DNA of 64,000 nt from Maribacter algicola. Lineage in GTDB: Bacteria; Bacteroidota; Bacteroidia; Flavobacteriales; Flavobacteriaceae. The notes beneath the pieces are model-generated. The model was not told the DNA's origin, searched no databases, and saw only the letters and a program-made list of their open reading frames with translations. Of the stretch, positions 35,309-44,990 are shown piece by piece. The position numbers and the translations under genes were made by a program. The stretch's first letter is position 1. The number at the start of each line of letters is the position of its first letter. The DNA is taken from the NCBI RefSeq assembly GCF_003933245.1, contig NZ_QUSX01000001.1:434001-498000 (forward strand). Reading direction: 5' to 3'.

Positions 35309-37057
35309 CTACTTTTTGTCGTTTAATAATTTAGCTTGTCCGGCCCAATCATCTCTCTGAGCCCTTCCCGGGAAAGAACCAGTAATCGAATCCAACAGGT
35401 TATATTCCTTCTCCGTCATCCTTGCAACTTGTGCAAATGTGTAAATACCAATTTCGTTCAAAGTAGCTTCCATCTGAGGCCCAATACCCTTTACCTTCTT
35501 AAGGTCGTCAGGTGTTTCTTTAGTGGCATCAAAGGTACCAATGCTACTTAACAACTCGTTTACGCCAATCTTATCACCTTCTTTAGGTTCAACTTCACCC
35601 ATTAATACATCTTGGGTTATAACCGGCTCTTCTTTAACCAAAACTCTTTCAGTTGATATTTGATAAAGCGGTTGACCAGCGTCCCTAAGCTTTTTGTATT
35701 TCTCTCCCGATGATTTAAGAATCGACTTAACCTCCGCTTGTGCAATCACGGGGAATGTTCTTGCATACAATAAGAAGAGTACGAAGAAAAATCCAATGGT
35801 TCCAATAAATATACCTATATCAACAAAAGTTGGGGAAAACATGGTCCAAGATGATGGAAGATAATCCCTATGTAATGAAGTCACTATAATTACAAAACGC
35901 TCAAACCACATCCCTATGTTTACCACAATGGAAATAAAGAAGGAGAACATAATACTCGTTCTCAATTTCTTGAACCACATAAATTGGGGAGAAAACACGT
36001 TACAGGTCATCATAGCCCAATACGCCCACCAGTAAGGACCAGTAGCTCTATTCAAGAAAGCATATTGCTCATATTCAACACCTGAGTACCATGCCATAAA
36101 AAGCTCGGTGATATAAGCACAACCAACGATAGAACCCGTAATCATGATGACTATATTCATCAACTCAATATGCTGAACCGTAATATAAGCTTCCAGACTA
36201 CATACCTTTCGCATAATAATCAATAAGGTATTTACCATGGCGAATCCTGAGAATATAGCTCCCGCAACAAAGTATGGAGGGAAGATGGTGGTATGCCATC
36301 CAGGTATAACGGATGTGGCAAAGTCAAACGATACGATGGTATGCACAGAAAGTACCAAGGGCGTGGCCAAACCTGCCAATACCAAGGAAACCTCTTCAAA
36401 ACGTTGCCAATCCTTGGCACGTCCACTCCATCCGAAACTTAACAAGCTGTATATTTTCTTTTGAAAAGGTAAAATGGCCCTATCCCTCAACATTGCAAAG
36501 TCAGGAAGCAATCCTGTCCACCAGAATACCAAAGAAACGGATAGATACGTTGAGATTGCAAATACATCCCAAAGCAGCGGGGAGTTAAAGTTCACCCATA
36601 AAGACCCAAATTGATTGGGAATAGGCAATACCCAGTATGCCAACCACGGCCTACCCATGTGTATAATCGGGAACAAACCAGCTTGAATCACCGAAAAAAT
36701 AGTCATCGCCTCAGCAGAACGGTTAATCGCCATTCTCCATTTTTGACGAAACAGCAACAATACTGCGGAAATCAATGTACCGGCATGACCAATACCTACC
36801 CACCAAACAAAGTTGGTTATATCCCAAGCCCAGTTAACGGTTTTGTTCAGTCCCCAGGTTCCAATACCCGTTGATATAGTATAAATAATACAACCTACTC
36901 CCCAAAGAAATGCCACCAAGGCAATGGAAAAAACAATCCACCAATGCTTATTGGCCCTTCCTTCTACTGGAGCGGCAATATCCACTGTTACATCGTGGTA
37001 GCCCTTGTCTCCAAGTACTAGGGGTTTTCGTATAGGTGCTTCGTAATGCGACGCCAT
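35309..37057 (-). CDS. actC: alternative complex III subunit ActC (NrfD/PsrC family) with helix-hairpin-helix tail
   Basis: A 582-residue quinol-binding membrane subunit. The NrfD/PsrC core (about 40-460) has about ten helices with the family motif WVGIGHAGTLISAVLLL and LPIPNQFGSLW. After the core, residues about 510-582 form an extra soluble domain: DDLKKVKGIGPQMEATLNEIG, then IYTFAQVARM and DWAGQAKLLND. This is the helix-hairpin-helix-like tail also seen on ribosomal L21 or NuoE homologues in other bacteria. It is not part of the standard ActC and its partner is unknown. The gene lies 31 bases after actB and three before actD. Confidence 0.95.
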   Translation of the reverse strand: MASHYEAPIRKPLVLGDKGYHDVTVDIAAPVEGRANKHWWIVFSIALVAFLWGVGCIIYTISTGIGTWGLNKTVNWAWDITNFVWWVGIGHAGTLISAVLLLFRQKWRMAINRSAEAMTIFSVIQAGLFPIIHMGRPWLAYWVLPIPNQFGSLWVNFNSPLLWDVFAISTYLSVSLVFWWTGLLPDFAMLRDRAILPFQKKIYSLLSFGWSGRAKDWQRFEEVSLVLAGLATPLVLSVHTIVSFDFATSVIPGWHTTIFPPYFVAGAIFSGFAMVNTLLIIMRKVCSLEAYITVQHIELMNIVIMITGSIVGCAYITELFMAWYSGVEYEQYAFLNRATGPYWWAYWAMMTCNVFSPQFMWFKKLRTSIMFSFFISIVVNIGMWFERFVIIVTSLHRDYLPSSWTMFSPTFVDIGIFIGTIGFFFVLFLLYARTFPVIAQAEVKSILKSSGEKYKKLRDAGQPLYQISTERVLVKEEPVITQDVLMGEVEPKEGDKIGVNELLSSIGTFDATKETPDDLKKVKGIGPQMEATLNEIGIYTFAQVARMTEKEYNLLDSITGSFPGRAQRDDWAGQAKLLNDKK

Positions 37058-37088
37058 AGACTTCTATTATAATTACTTTCTTGTATTG

Positions 37089-40000
37089 TTATGCTTCGTT
37101 GGTATTTCTAACTTTAACGTGATAAAACACATTTGGTTTGGTACCCACATGCTCCAATAGATGGTACATACGGTTACTTTCCTTTAATTCGGATACCTTG
37201 CTGCTTTCATCATTTATATCACCAAAAACCATGGCACCATTATCACAGGCAGCGGAACAAGCCGTTTGGAATTCACCATCCTTAACTAGCCTACCGTCAC
37301 GTTTTGCATCCAAAATAGTTTTTTGTGTTTTTTGGATACACATGGAACATTTTTCGATTACGCCCCTAGAACGGACGTTCACATCTGGGTTCAATACCAT
37401 TTTACCCAAATCATTGTTCATATGGAAATCAAATTCCTCGTTATTATTGTACAGGAACCAGTTAAACCTTCTCACCTTGTAAGGACAGTTGTTAGCACAA
37501 TATCTTGTTCCAACACATCTGTTATAAGCCATTTGGTTCTGACCCTGCCTACCATGTGATGTAGCCGCTACAGGACATACAGTTTCACAAGGAGCGTGGT
37601 TACAGTGCTGACACATTACAGGTTGAAAAGCTACCTGTGGATTATCAGCTGGGTGTTCCATTTCCCCGAAACCTCCTAGAGAGCCATTATCGCCCCATAG
37701 ACCATCCAATTCATCCTTTTTAGTGTTGTCAGCTTCAAAAGATTCCTCAGAAGAGTAATATCTGTCTATACGCAACCAGTGCATATCCCTGGAAACCCTC
37801 ACTTCTTTTTTACCAACTACGGGAACATTATTCTCCGCGTGACATGCTATAACACAAGCACCACATCCAGTGCAGGCATTTAGGTCGATGGAAAGATTAA
37901 AATGATGGCCTATTGAACGATCAAAACTTTCCCATAAATCGACAGTAGTTGCCGGAACCTCTTGGTGGTTCAAGGAAACTTGGGGAACATGGTTCCATTC
38001 CGCATGGTCCTTGGTATTAAATATCTCTAAAGTGGTTTCTTTTATAATGTCACCTCTACCCATCAAGGTTTTATGAAGCTGGACACAAGCAAATTCATGA
38101 TTACCCGAAGTCTTTTCAACCGTTACGACTTGATTGGCATTAAAACCTTCATATAATTTAAAGGCATTGACACCTGTTTGCATCTCCTCCTTCATCCCTA
38201 CGGTTTTACCATATCCAAAAGAAAGGCCTAAAGAACCTTTTGCCTGACCAGGCTGTACAACCACAGGTACATTTTGTATGGTTACACCGTTGACAGTTAA
38301 ATTCACATAGTTACCATCCATTCCTCCGTTGGCAACATTGACATTCTCAACACCCAATGTTTCCGCATCTGATTTTGAGATAGTCACATAGTTGTCCCAA
38401 GAAACCCTTGTGATTGGATCTGGAAACTCTTGCAACCAAGGATTACTTGCCTGTTGACCATCTCCCATTCCCACTTTGGAGTACAATGTCAATTCCATAC
38501 CACCACTGGTAGCATTTGCCAAACTTCTAACTGCTGAGGCCAATGGAACACTTGTAGATTCCATTTCAGTTTCCTCAGCAACAGGTGCCGGAGCCGACCC
38601 TACTTCCATATCCACGGTCGTAGACTGTGCTTCAAAAACACCGTCCTGTAAAGCTTGGTTCCAACTTGCCCCATTTAGAATACTGGAGGTCCATGTATCC
38701 TTTATATAATCATAGTAAGAAGCATCGCTTCCCATCCAACCCAAAAGGGCCGATTGGAATTGCTTCGTATCGAAAAGCTCTTTTATAGTGGGCTGCATTA
38801 AGCTGTAATGCCCTTTTTTTATCTGGGTATCCCCCCAAGATTCCAAATAATGATTGGAGGCCGCAGCATACTGTACCACCTCGGCAGTTTCATTCCAATT
38901 GGTAGTAAACAAAACAGAAAGGTCTGTTTTCTCCAAACCTTCCTTGAAGTCTGCGGCATTTGGCAATGAATACATTGGGTTCACCCCGTCCATGATCAAG
39001 GCACCAACCCTACCGGCCTTCATATCGGAAATCAACACCTCCAACATCTTAACATTCCCCTTCCTAGTATATCTTGGCGAAGTGGGATCAAATGCCTTAC
39101 TGCCCAACATTTTATTGATTGCCAAAACTACGGCTTGGGCATTCAAATCGTCCAAACCTGTGACTACAACCGCATTGGAACCGGCCTTTTTAATTTCAGC
39201 TGCAATCTGATCTACAATGGCATCATAGTCGGAAGTGTTACCACCTACTGACGTACCGTTTAACTTCCCATATAATTTGGCAAGAACAACTTTCTGCGCT
39301 GTAGGTGTCAAAGGAAATCGTTTATCAGCATTTGCACCGGTCAAAGACATATTTGCCTCCAACTGTACATGCCTGGACATCTTTCCGTTCTTTGGAACAC
39401 GTCCTTTGGAATAACCTGAACTATATCCGCCACCTTGCCAATCAGCAAGAAAATCCGCACCAAAAGATACTATCAGGTCAGCATTTTCAAAATTATAATC
39501 GGCAAGAGCCCGCTCACCATAGGCCTGCTCAAAAGCAGTCAATGCAGCATCCTCGGAAATAGCATCATATGTTACATGAGCCACATTCTCATTGGTAGCC
39601 ATCAATTCAGAAATTAATCTATCAGTAGATGGACTTGCATACGTCTGGGTAAGCAACACAATCTTTTTTGACCCTCCCTTAAGACCGGCCATCTTGGCCT
39701 TTACAGCTGCATTTAAAGCATCCCATTCAATAGGCCCCTCAGCGGACATGGGTCCTTGGAGCCTAGTGCTATCGTACAATGAAAGAACGGATGCCTGCAC
39801 TCTTGCATTGGCACCACCCCCAACTTTCGCCAGGGTATTGTTCTCAACCTTTATTGGGCGACCCTCACGAGTCTTTATCAAGACACTGGCAAAATCAAAG
39901 CCGTTTGCAATAGTAGTTGCATAATAGTTTGCGACACCAGGAACAATGTTTTCGGGCTGAACAACGTAAGGAATGGACTTTATCACAGGGCCTTCACAGG

Positions 40001-40208
40001 CAGCCAAAGAAGCCGCTGCTGTACTGAATCCTATGTATTTTAGAAAATCCCTTCTATTGGTACTTGTAGAGGACAAGTTTTCCTTATCCCCCAAAAAGTC
40101 GTCTACAGGAATCTGCTCTACAAATTCATTCTGTCTTAGCGCCTCAACAATGGAATCGTCTGGATTTAACTCCGCTTCGCTTTTCCAATATTTTTTGTTT
40201 GATGCCAT
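37089..40208 (-). CDS. actB: alternative complex III subunit ActB, molybdopterin-oxidoreductase-like iron-sulfur protein
   Basis: A 1039-residue protein with an internal twin-arginine signal (RRDFLK at 52-57, followed by a cysteine in SLAACEG) as in flavobacterial 'TAT-variant' ActB. The central part (about 100-720) has the molybdopterin oxidoreductase fold, which in the characterised complexes binds no molybdenum. The C-terminal part carries four iron-sulfur motifs: CTGCGACVIAC, CQHCNHAPCETVC, CVGTRYCANNC, and CSMC with a later CSAAC. Electrons pass along these clusters. It lies 32 bases after actA. Confidence 0.96.
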   Translation of the reverse strand: MASNKKYWKSEAELNPDDSIVEALRQNEFVEQIPVDDFLGDKENLSSTSTNRRDFLKYIGFSTAAASLAACEGPVIKSIPYVVQPENIVPGVANYYATTIANGFDFASVLIKTREGRPIKVENNTLAKVGGGANARVQASVLSLYDSTRLQGPMSAEGPIEWDALNAAVKAKMAGLKGGSKKIVLLTQTYASPSTDRLISELMATNENVAHVTYDAISEDAALTAFEQAYGERALADYNFENADLIVSFGADFLADWQGGGYSSGYSKGRVPKNGKMSRHVQLEANMSLTGANADKRFPLTPTAQKVVLAKLYGKLNGTSVGGNTSDYDAIVDQIAAEIKKAGSNAVVVTGLDDLNAQAVVLAINKMLGSKAFDPTSPRYTRKGNVKMLEVLISDMKAGRVGALIMDGVNPMYSLPNAADFKEGLEKTDLSVLFTTNWNETAEVVQYAAASNHYLESWGDTQIKKGHYSLMQPTIKELFDTKQFQSALLGWMGSDASYYDYIKDTWTSSILNGASWNQALQDGVFEAQSTTVDMEVGSAPAPVAEETEMESTSVPLASAVRSLANATSGGMELTLYSKVGMGDGQQASNPWLQEFPDPITRVSWDNYVTISKSDAETLGVENVNVANGGMDGNYVNLTVNGVTIQNVPVVVQPGQAKGSLGLSFGYGKTVGMKEEMQTGVNAFKLYEGFNANQVVTVEKTSGNHEFACVQLHKTLMGRGDIIKETTLEIFNTKDHAEWNHVPQVSLNHQEVPATTVDLWESFDRSIGHHFNLSIDLNACTGCGACVIACHAENNVPVVGKKEVRVSRDMHWLRIDRYYSSEESFEADNTKKDELDGLWGDNGSLGGFGEMEHPADNPQVAFQPVMCQHCNHAPCETVCPVAATSHGRQGQNQMAYNRCVGTRYCANNCPYKVRRFNWFLYNNNEEFDFHMNNDLGKMVLNPDVNVRSRGVIEKCSMCIQKTQKTILDAKRDGRLVKDGEFQTACSAACDNGAMVFGDINDESSKVSELKESNRMYHLLEHVGTKPNVFYHVKVRNTNEA

Positions 40209-40240
40209 ACGTATTATCTGTAATTAGCTTCTTATATAAA

Positions 40241-41602
40241 TTAATAGTGACACTTTCCACATTCCAAACCACCCATTTGGGCCGCCGTTAAATTCTCAAC
40301 GCCATATTTTTTGGAAAGCTCCGCGTGAATTTTTTCGTAATATTCGTTACCCTCCACCTTAACATTGGTTTCGCGGTGACAATTTATACACCATCCCATG
40401 GTCAAAGGAGAATACTGATACATGATTTCCATTTCCTCCACGGGACCGTGGCAGGTCTGACACTGCACACCGGCTACGGATACATGTTGGGAGTGATTAA
40501 AATAGGCAAAATCAGGAAGGTTGTGTATCCTAACCCACTCTACAGGTTGAGATTCACCCGTGTATTTTTGATTTTGTTCGTCCCATCCAACAGCCTTATA
40601 CAATTTCTTGATTTCGTTGGTGTAAAATTCGTTGGTATATCCATTTGCCAAATCCTCTTGGGAAGGACCTTCTGGATTTCCTTTGTATTCATAAATAGAT
40701 TTATGACAGTTCATGCAGACGTTCAAGGAAGGAATACCTGAATGCTTGGAAACTCTAGCGGACGAGTGACAATATTTACAATCGATTTTATTGTCGCCTG
40801 CGTGTATTTTATGCGAATAATGTATTGGTTGGATAGGTGCGTAGCCTTGATCAACTCCAATTTGCATCATCCAACCGTATGCGAAATAAGCACTTCCCAG
40901 TAATAGGAATATTACGGTCACCAATACCAGGAATTGATTTTGTGCGAAAGCCTTCCAAATAGGGATTCTTTTTTCGGCCCGTTCCTTTTCGATTGAAATT
41001 CCGTTCGCTTCCGCTATTCTTCTCAAGGTATTATTGACCAAAATCAACATGACCACCAAAAGGGCAAAAACAACAGCCAAGGCACCTAAAATTAACTCAT
41101 TGGAAATACCTCCGGAAGACTGTCCAGCACCTACTGCCGAAACTTCCCCTGCAGCTGGAGCGGCAGGTGCCGGGGGTGGCGCAGCCGTATATGCCAAAAT
41201 GTTGTCTATATCCTCGTTTGTCAACGTCGGAAAGGCAGTCATCGCCGCTTGATTGTACTCATTATAGATTTTGACTGCATACGCATCCCCAGCCTTGATC
41301 ATCCCGGGACTGTTTTTAATCCAAGCGTATAACCATTCCCTGTCCAACCCCTCTTCTTCTGCCAAACGACTTTCCACATTCGCCAAGGCAGGACCGGTCA
41401 TTTTACGGTTCAAGGCGTGACAAGCTGCACAATTCTGATTAAATAAAGCCTTACCTGCAGTTGCATCACCACTAGTTGCAGCGGCATCACCAGACTCCGC
41501 AACAACATCTTGTGCCACCAATGAAACTGAAAAAAGTAGGATAGCTACTAAACTGAAAACAAAGACTTTGGAAAACTGATTGCGGTACGGTACCTTTTTC
41601 AT
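40241..41602 (-). CDS. actA: alternative complex III subunit ActA, hexaheme cytochrome c
   Basis: A 453-residue cytochrome c with six CxxCH sites. After a signal peptide (about 1-31), a mono-heme domain carries CAACH (near residue 57-61). An alanine-proline-rich linker and two membrane helices (about 165-187 and 220-245) lead to the usual pentaheme domain with CKYCH, CMNCH, CQTCH, CINCH and CGKCH near the C-terminus. Standard ActA has the five-heme part only; the extra N-terminal mono-heme domain is a fusion, common in Bacteroidota to my knowledge. It is the first gene of the operon and has a -7-like element upstream. Confidence 0.95.
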   Translation of the reverse strand: MKKVPYRNQFSKVFVFSLVAILLFSVSLVAQDVVAESGDAAATSGDATAGKALFNQNCAACHALNRKMTGPALANVESRLAEEEGLDREWLYAWIKNSPGMIKAGDAYAVKIYNEYNQAAMTAFPTLTNEDIDNILAYTAAPPPAPAAPAAGEVSAVGAGQSSGGISNELILGALAVVFALLVVMLILVNNTLRRIAEANGISIEKERAEKRIPIWKAFAQNQFLVLVTVIFLLLGSAYFAYGWMMQIGVDQGYAPIQPIHYSHKIHAGDNKIDCKYCHSSARVSKHSGIPSLNVCMNCHKSIYEYKGNPEGPSQEDLANGYTNEFYTNEIKKLYKAVGWDEQNQKYTGESQPVEWVRIHNLPDFAYFNHSQHVSVAGVQCQTCHGPVEEMEIMYQYSPLTMGWCINCHRETNVKVEGNEYYEKIHAELSKKYGVENLTAAQMGGLECGKCHY

Positions 41603-41686
41603 AAATAGAATATTTCAATCGGAATCTTGGCACGATTTTAGATCGTATTTTAACGACAAACGGTAAAAAAATGCCTTAATCGATGC

Positions 41687-41694
41687 CAAAAATA
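41687..41694 (-). promoter_or_regulatory. possible promoter -7 element of the actA operon
   Basis: Minus strand TATTTTTG, a match to TAnnTTTG, 84 bases before the actA start. A TTG at -33 is missing (TTA). Other sites in this 230-base divergent region cannot be excluded. Confidence 0.4.
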
Positions 41695-41795
41695 CGACAT
41701 AGACTTTATTTGGTAAAAGGTAAATGTATTTATAACTAATAATTTATAATTATTCTAAATAACTGAAATTGCTAACCCTTTATCCTTTAAAAATT

Positions 41796-41803
41796 TACAT
41801 TTG
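41796..41803 (+). promoter_or_regulatory. possible promoter -7 element of the SPOR gene
   Basis: TACATTTG, a full match to TAnnTTTG, 29 bases before the ATG at 41833. The nearest upstream TTG is 24 bases away, longer than the usual 19. Confidence 0.5.
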
Positions 41804-41832
41804 TGAGAGGAAATAAAACCCCCGTTTTTTAA

Positions 41833-42204
41833 ATGAAAAAACTTTTTTACATAGCGATTATGATTTTTTTCGCAACCAAGGTAAATGCCCAGGAAGGTAC
41901 TATCTCCATAGACCAGGATGCACAAATAACCCAACTATTGGACCTCTATAAAAAGTCGCTCGACAAAAATGATTATTACAGAATTCAGGTGGGTTTTGTT
42001 AGCAATAACGAAAAGGCACAAGAAATCAAAAGCAATGTAGAAATCGATTTTCCTGAATTGCCTTCCCAAATTGACTTTGACTCTCCAACATACAGAATAA
42101 GGGTAGGCAGATTCAAATCGAAATTGGAAGCCGAACGTAAATTCAATGAGGTTCGAAAAAAATATCCCGATGCCATGTTATTAAAACCAAAAAAATCGAC
42201 CTAA
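41833..42204 (+). CDS. SPOR domain-containing secreted protein
   Basis: A 123-residue protein with a signal peptide (1 to about 19, ending VNAQ) and a SPOR domain (about 46-118): YYRIQVGFVSNNEKAQE and YRIRVGRFKSKLEAERKFNEVRKKYPDA. SPOR domains bind denuded glycan strands of peptidoglycan and localise proteins to division sites. The gene stands alone on the plus strand between the divergent actA operon and the convergent infB. Its stop is inside a bidirectional terminator. Confidence 0.88.
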   Translation: MKKLFYIAIMIFFATKVNAQEGTISIDQDAQITQLLDLYKKSLDKNDYYRIQVGFVSNNEKAQEIKSNVEIDFPELPSQIDFDSPTYRIRVGRFKSKLEAERKFNEVRKKYPDAMLLKPKKST

Positions 42205-42217
42205 AAGGCCGATTTTT
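42191..42217. terminator. bidirectional terminator between the SPOR gene and infB
   Basis: Arms AAAAATCG/CGATTTTT and CCT/AGG pair with one mismatch around an AAA loop. T runs flank it on the plus strand and A runs precede it, so it can act in both directions. It overlaps the last codons of the SPOR gene. Confidence 0.85.
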
Positions 42218-42242
42218 TTTTATAAATTATTGAAAAAAATCG

Positions 42243-44948
42243 TTATTTCAACTTCTTTTTGACCGCTACTTCTTGGAAAGCCTCTACAATATCATCAATA
42301 TAGATATCATTGTAGTTCTTGATTTGAAGTCCGCAATCATATCCTTTGGAAACTTCCTTAACGTCATCCTTGAATCGCTTTAAGGACGACAGTTCGCCAG
42401 TATAGATTACCACACCGTCTCTAATTAGGCGTATATTGGAATTCCTATAAATTTTGCCACTGGTCACCATACAACCGGCAATAGTGCCTATCTTGGATAT
42501 TTTGAAAGTTTCCCTAATTTCAGCCGTACCTGTAATTTCCTCTTTCATTTCTGGAGAAAGCATACCCTCCATTGCGTCCTTAAGATCGTTGATGGCGTCG
42601 TAAATAATGGAATACATTCTGATATCTATCTCTTCATTTTCAGCAATGGTCTTCGCATTGCCCATAGGCCGAACATTAAATCCAATGATAATAGCATCTG
42701 ATGCAGAAGCCAACAATACATCGGACTCCGTTATAGGTCCTACCGCTTTGTAAATGATGTTCACCTGAATTTCATCGGTCGAGAGTTTCTGGAATGAATC
42801 CGTCAAGGCCTCGACGGAACCGTCCACATCACCTTTAAGTATAATATTCAATTCCTTGAATTCGCCCAAGGCAATACGTCTGCCTATTTCATCCAAAGTG
42901 ATATGACGTTGCGTCCTAACCGATTGCTCACGCTGTAGCTGGGACCTTCGAGCAGCAATTTGCTTGGCTTCCCGTTCGTCCTGCAATACATGGAACTTGT
43001 CACCTGCCTGTGGAGCACCATCCAAACCTAATATAGATATGGGTTGCGATGGTCCCACTTTGGTAACATTTTTACCACGCTCGTCCTGCATGGCCTTTAC
43101 TTTTCCACTCGTAGTTCCGGCCAGGACATAATCCCCAATATTCAAAGAACCAGCTTGTACCAAAATAGTGGACACATAACCCTTTCCTTTATCCAAAAAG
43201 GCTTCCACAACCGTACCGGATGCAAGTTTGTTGGGATTTGCCTTTAACTCCAATAGTTCAGCCTCCAACAACACTTTTTCCAATAATTCCTTTACACCTT
43301 GTCCTGTTTTGGCAGATATGTCATGGGACTGGATTTTCCCTCCCCAATCTTCTACCAACAAGTTCATCTGGGCTAGCCCCTCTTTGATCTTATCTGGATT
43401 GGCCGTTGGTTTGTCCACTTTATTTATGGCGAACACAATAGGTACACCAGCCGCCTGTGCATGACTGATTGCCTCCTTTGTTTGCGGCATTATATCGTCA
43501 TCTGCGGCGATTACAATAATCGCAATATCCGTTACTTGGGCACCTCTGGCCCTCATCGCCGTAAACGCCTCGTGACCTGGAGTATCCAGGAATGAAATCT
43601 TCTGGCCATTATCCAAGGTTACGGCATAAGCACCAATATGTTGGGTAATGCCGCCGCTTTCACCTGCAATTACGTTCTCCTCCCTAATATAATCCAACAA
43701 AGAGGTCTTACCATGATCCACATGCCCCATCACCGTAACAATAGGCGCCCTTGGCTCCAAATCTTCAGGTGCATCCTCTTCTACAACAATACTTTCCTCA
43801 ATATCAGCTGTTACAAATTCCACATCATAACCAAACTCATCCGCTACTATGGACAAGGTTTCCGCATCCAGACGCTGGTTCATTGTAACCATAATGCCCA
43901 ACGACATACATGCCGAAATAATTTCGGTAGTGGAAACATCCATCATCGTAGCGACCTCGCTTGCGGTTACGAATTCCGTAACCTTAAGGATTTTACTTTC
44001 CAGTTCTTGTTGTTCAAGATCTTTTTCAGTCTGCTGACGATGTTGATCTCTTTTGTCCCTTCTATATTTGGCACCTTTACCCTTCTTGGTTTTACCCTGC
44101 AATTTCTCGAGGGTCTCCCGTACTTGCTTTTGCACATCTTCCTCAGTGGGCTCTACCTTTGGTGCTGAAAAACGTCTGTTACCTTTACGATCATTCGCGT
44201 TGCCTCCTTTAGTGGATTGACCTGGCCCCGAAGTATTTTTACTTACAATACGCTTTCTTCGCTTCTTTCGGTCAGAACTATCTGTATTGCTCTTCTCCTC
44301 TTTCTTCTTTTTGGGTTTTTGAAACTTGGAAAGATCTATTTTATCGCCCGTAATTTTGGGACCCGTTAATTTTTTGTATTGGGTCTCCAAGGTTTCCGGA
44401 GCATCCGACTTGACCTGTGGGACCTCCTCTTTACTTTTTTGGGCAACAGGAGGATTAGTTTGGGTTTTATCCTCTTTTTTGGGCTCTTCAGGTTCGACTG
44501 GTACAGACGCTACGGGCTCCTCCTTTTCCTTAGGTTTTTCTTCTTCCTTAACTTCCGGAACGACTTCCTTTTTCTTAGGATTCAAATCAATTTTACCGAC
44601 CGTCTTAAGACCTGCAAGTTCAACTTTTCCTACCAATTTTTGCTCGTCCTGGGCCGCATTTCTCTTTTCACGGGCCAGTCGACGCTCTTCTTGTTCCTGT
44701 TCCAACTGGATCCGTATGGCTTCTTTTTCCTTTCGCTTTTCCTCCCCTACCTCCTTAGAAGCAACTTTTTTGCTCTTATCGGTCTGGAACTCATCCAGTA
44801 GTACCTGATACACCTCATCGGAAATTTTTGTGGTTGGCCTAGCGTCCACATCATGTCCTTTACTGTTCAAGTAATCTACTGCCCTGTCCAAGGAAATATT
44901 AAGCTCCCGAAGAACTTTATTAAGTCTTATTTTTGGATTGTCTGCCAT
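42243..44948 (-). CDS. infB: translation initiation factor IF-2
   Basis: A 901-residue IF-2, the GTPase that brings initiator tRNA to the 30S subunit. An IF2_N helical domain begins the protein; residues about 60-310 are a long, highly charged Lys/Glu/Pro-rich linker; a second IF2_N module (about 318-380) precedes the G domain with GHVDHGKT at 408-415, DTPGHEAF and NKVDKP. Domains II, III and IV follow to the C-terminus. It is the third gene of rimP-nusA-infB, 42 bases after nusA. Confidence 0.98.
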   Translation of the reverse strand: MADNPKIRLNKVLRELNISLDRAVDYLNSKGHDVDARPTTKISDEVYQVLLDEFQTDKSKKVASKEVGEEKRKEKEAIRIQLEQEQEERRLAREKRNAAQDEQKLVGKVELAGLKTVGKIDLNPKKKEVVPEVKEEEKPKEKEEPVASVPVEPEEPKKEDKTQTNPPVAQKSKEEVPQVKSDAPETLETQYKKLTGPKITGDKIDLSKFQKPKKKKEEKSNTDSSDRKKRRKRIVSKNTSGPGQSTKGGNANDRKGNRRFSAPKVEPTEEDVQKQVRETLEKLQGKTKKGKGAKYRRDKRDQHRQQTEKDLEQQELESKILKVTEFVTASEVATMMDVSTTEIISACMSLGIMVTMNQRLDAETLSIVADEFGYDVEFVTADIEESIVVEEDAPEDLEPRAPIVTVMGHVDHGKTSLLDYIREENVIAGESGGITQHIGAYAVTLDNGQKISFLDTPGHEAFTAMRARGAQVTDIAIIVIAADDDIMPQTKEAISHAQAAGVPIVFAINKVDKPTANPDKIKEGLAQMNLLVEDWGGKIQSHDISAKTGQGVKELLEKVLLEAELLELKANPNKLASGTVVEAFLDKGKGYVSTILVQAGSLNIGDYVLAGTTSGKVKAMQDERGKNVTKVGPSQPISILGLDGAPQAGDKFHVLQDEREAKQIAARRSQLQREQSVRTQRHITLDEIGRRIALGEFKELNIILKGDVDGSVEALTDSFQKLSTDEIQVNIIYKAVGPITESDVLLASASDAIIIGFNVRPMGNAKTIAENEEIDIRMYSIIYDAINDLKDAMEGMLSPEMKEEITGTAEIRETFKISKIGTIAGCMVTSGKIYRNSNIRLIRDGVVIYTGELSSLKRFKDDVKEVSKGYDCGLQIKNYNDIYIDDIVEAFQEVAVKKKLK

Positions 44949-44990
44949 AAATACTGATTCCCGTTCTTTTATTTATTCGCTAATATATAG

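Noticed and set aside
37089..40208. Reading ActB as a molybdenum-dependent formate or nitrate reductase
   Set aside because: The neighbours actA and actC-F and the four iron-sulfur motifs place it in alternative complex III, where this subunit is known to lack molybdenum.
43638..44808. Long plus-strand frames opposite infB, some phenylalanine- or serine-rich
   Set aside because: Antisense to the charged Lys/Glu/Pro linker of IF-2; composition artefact.
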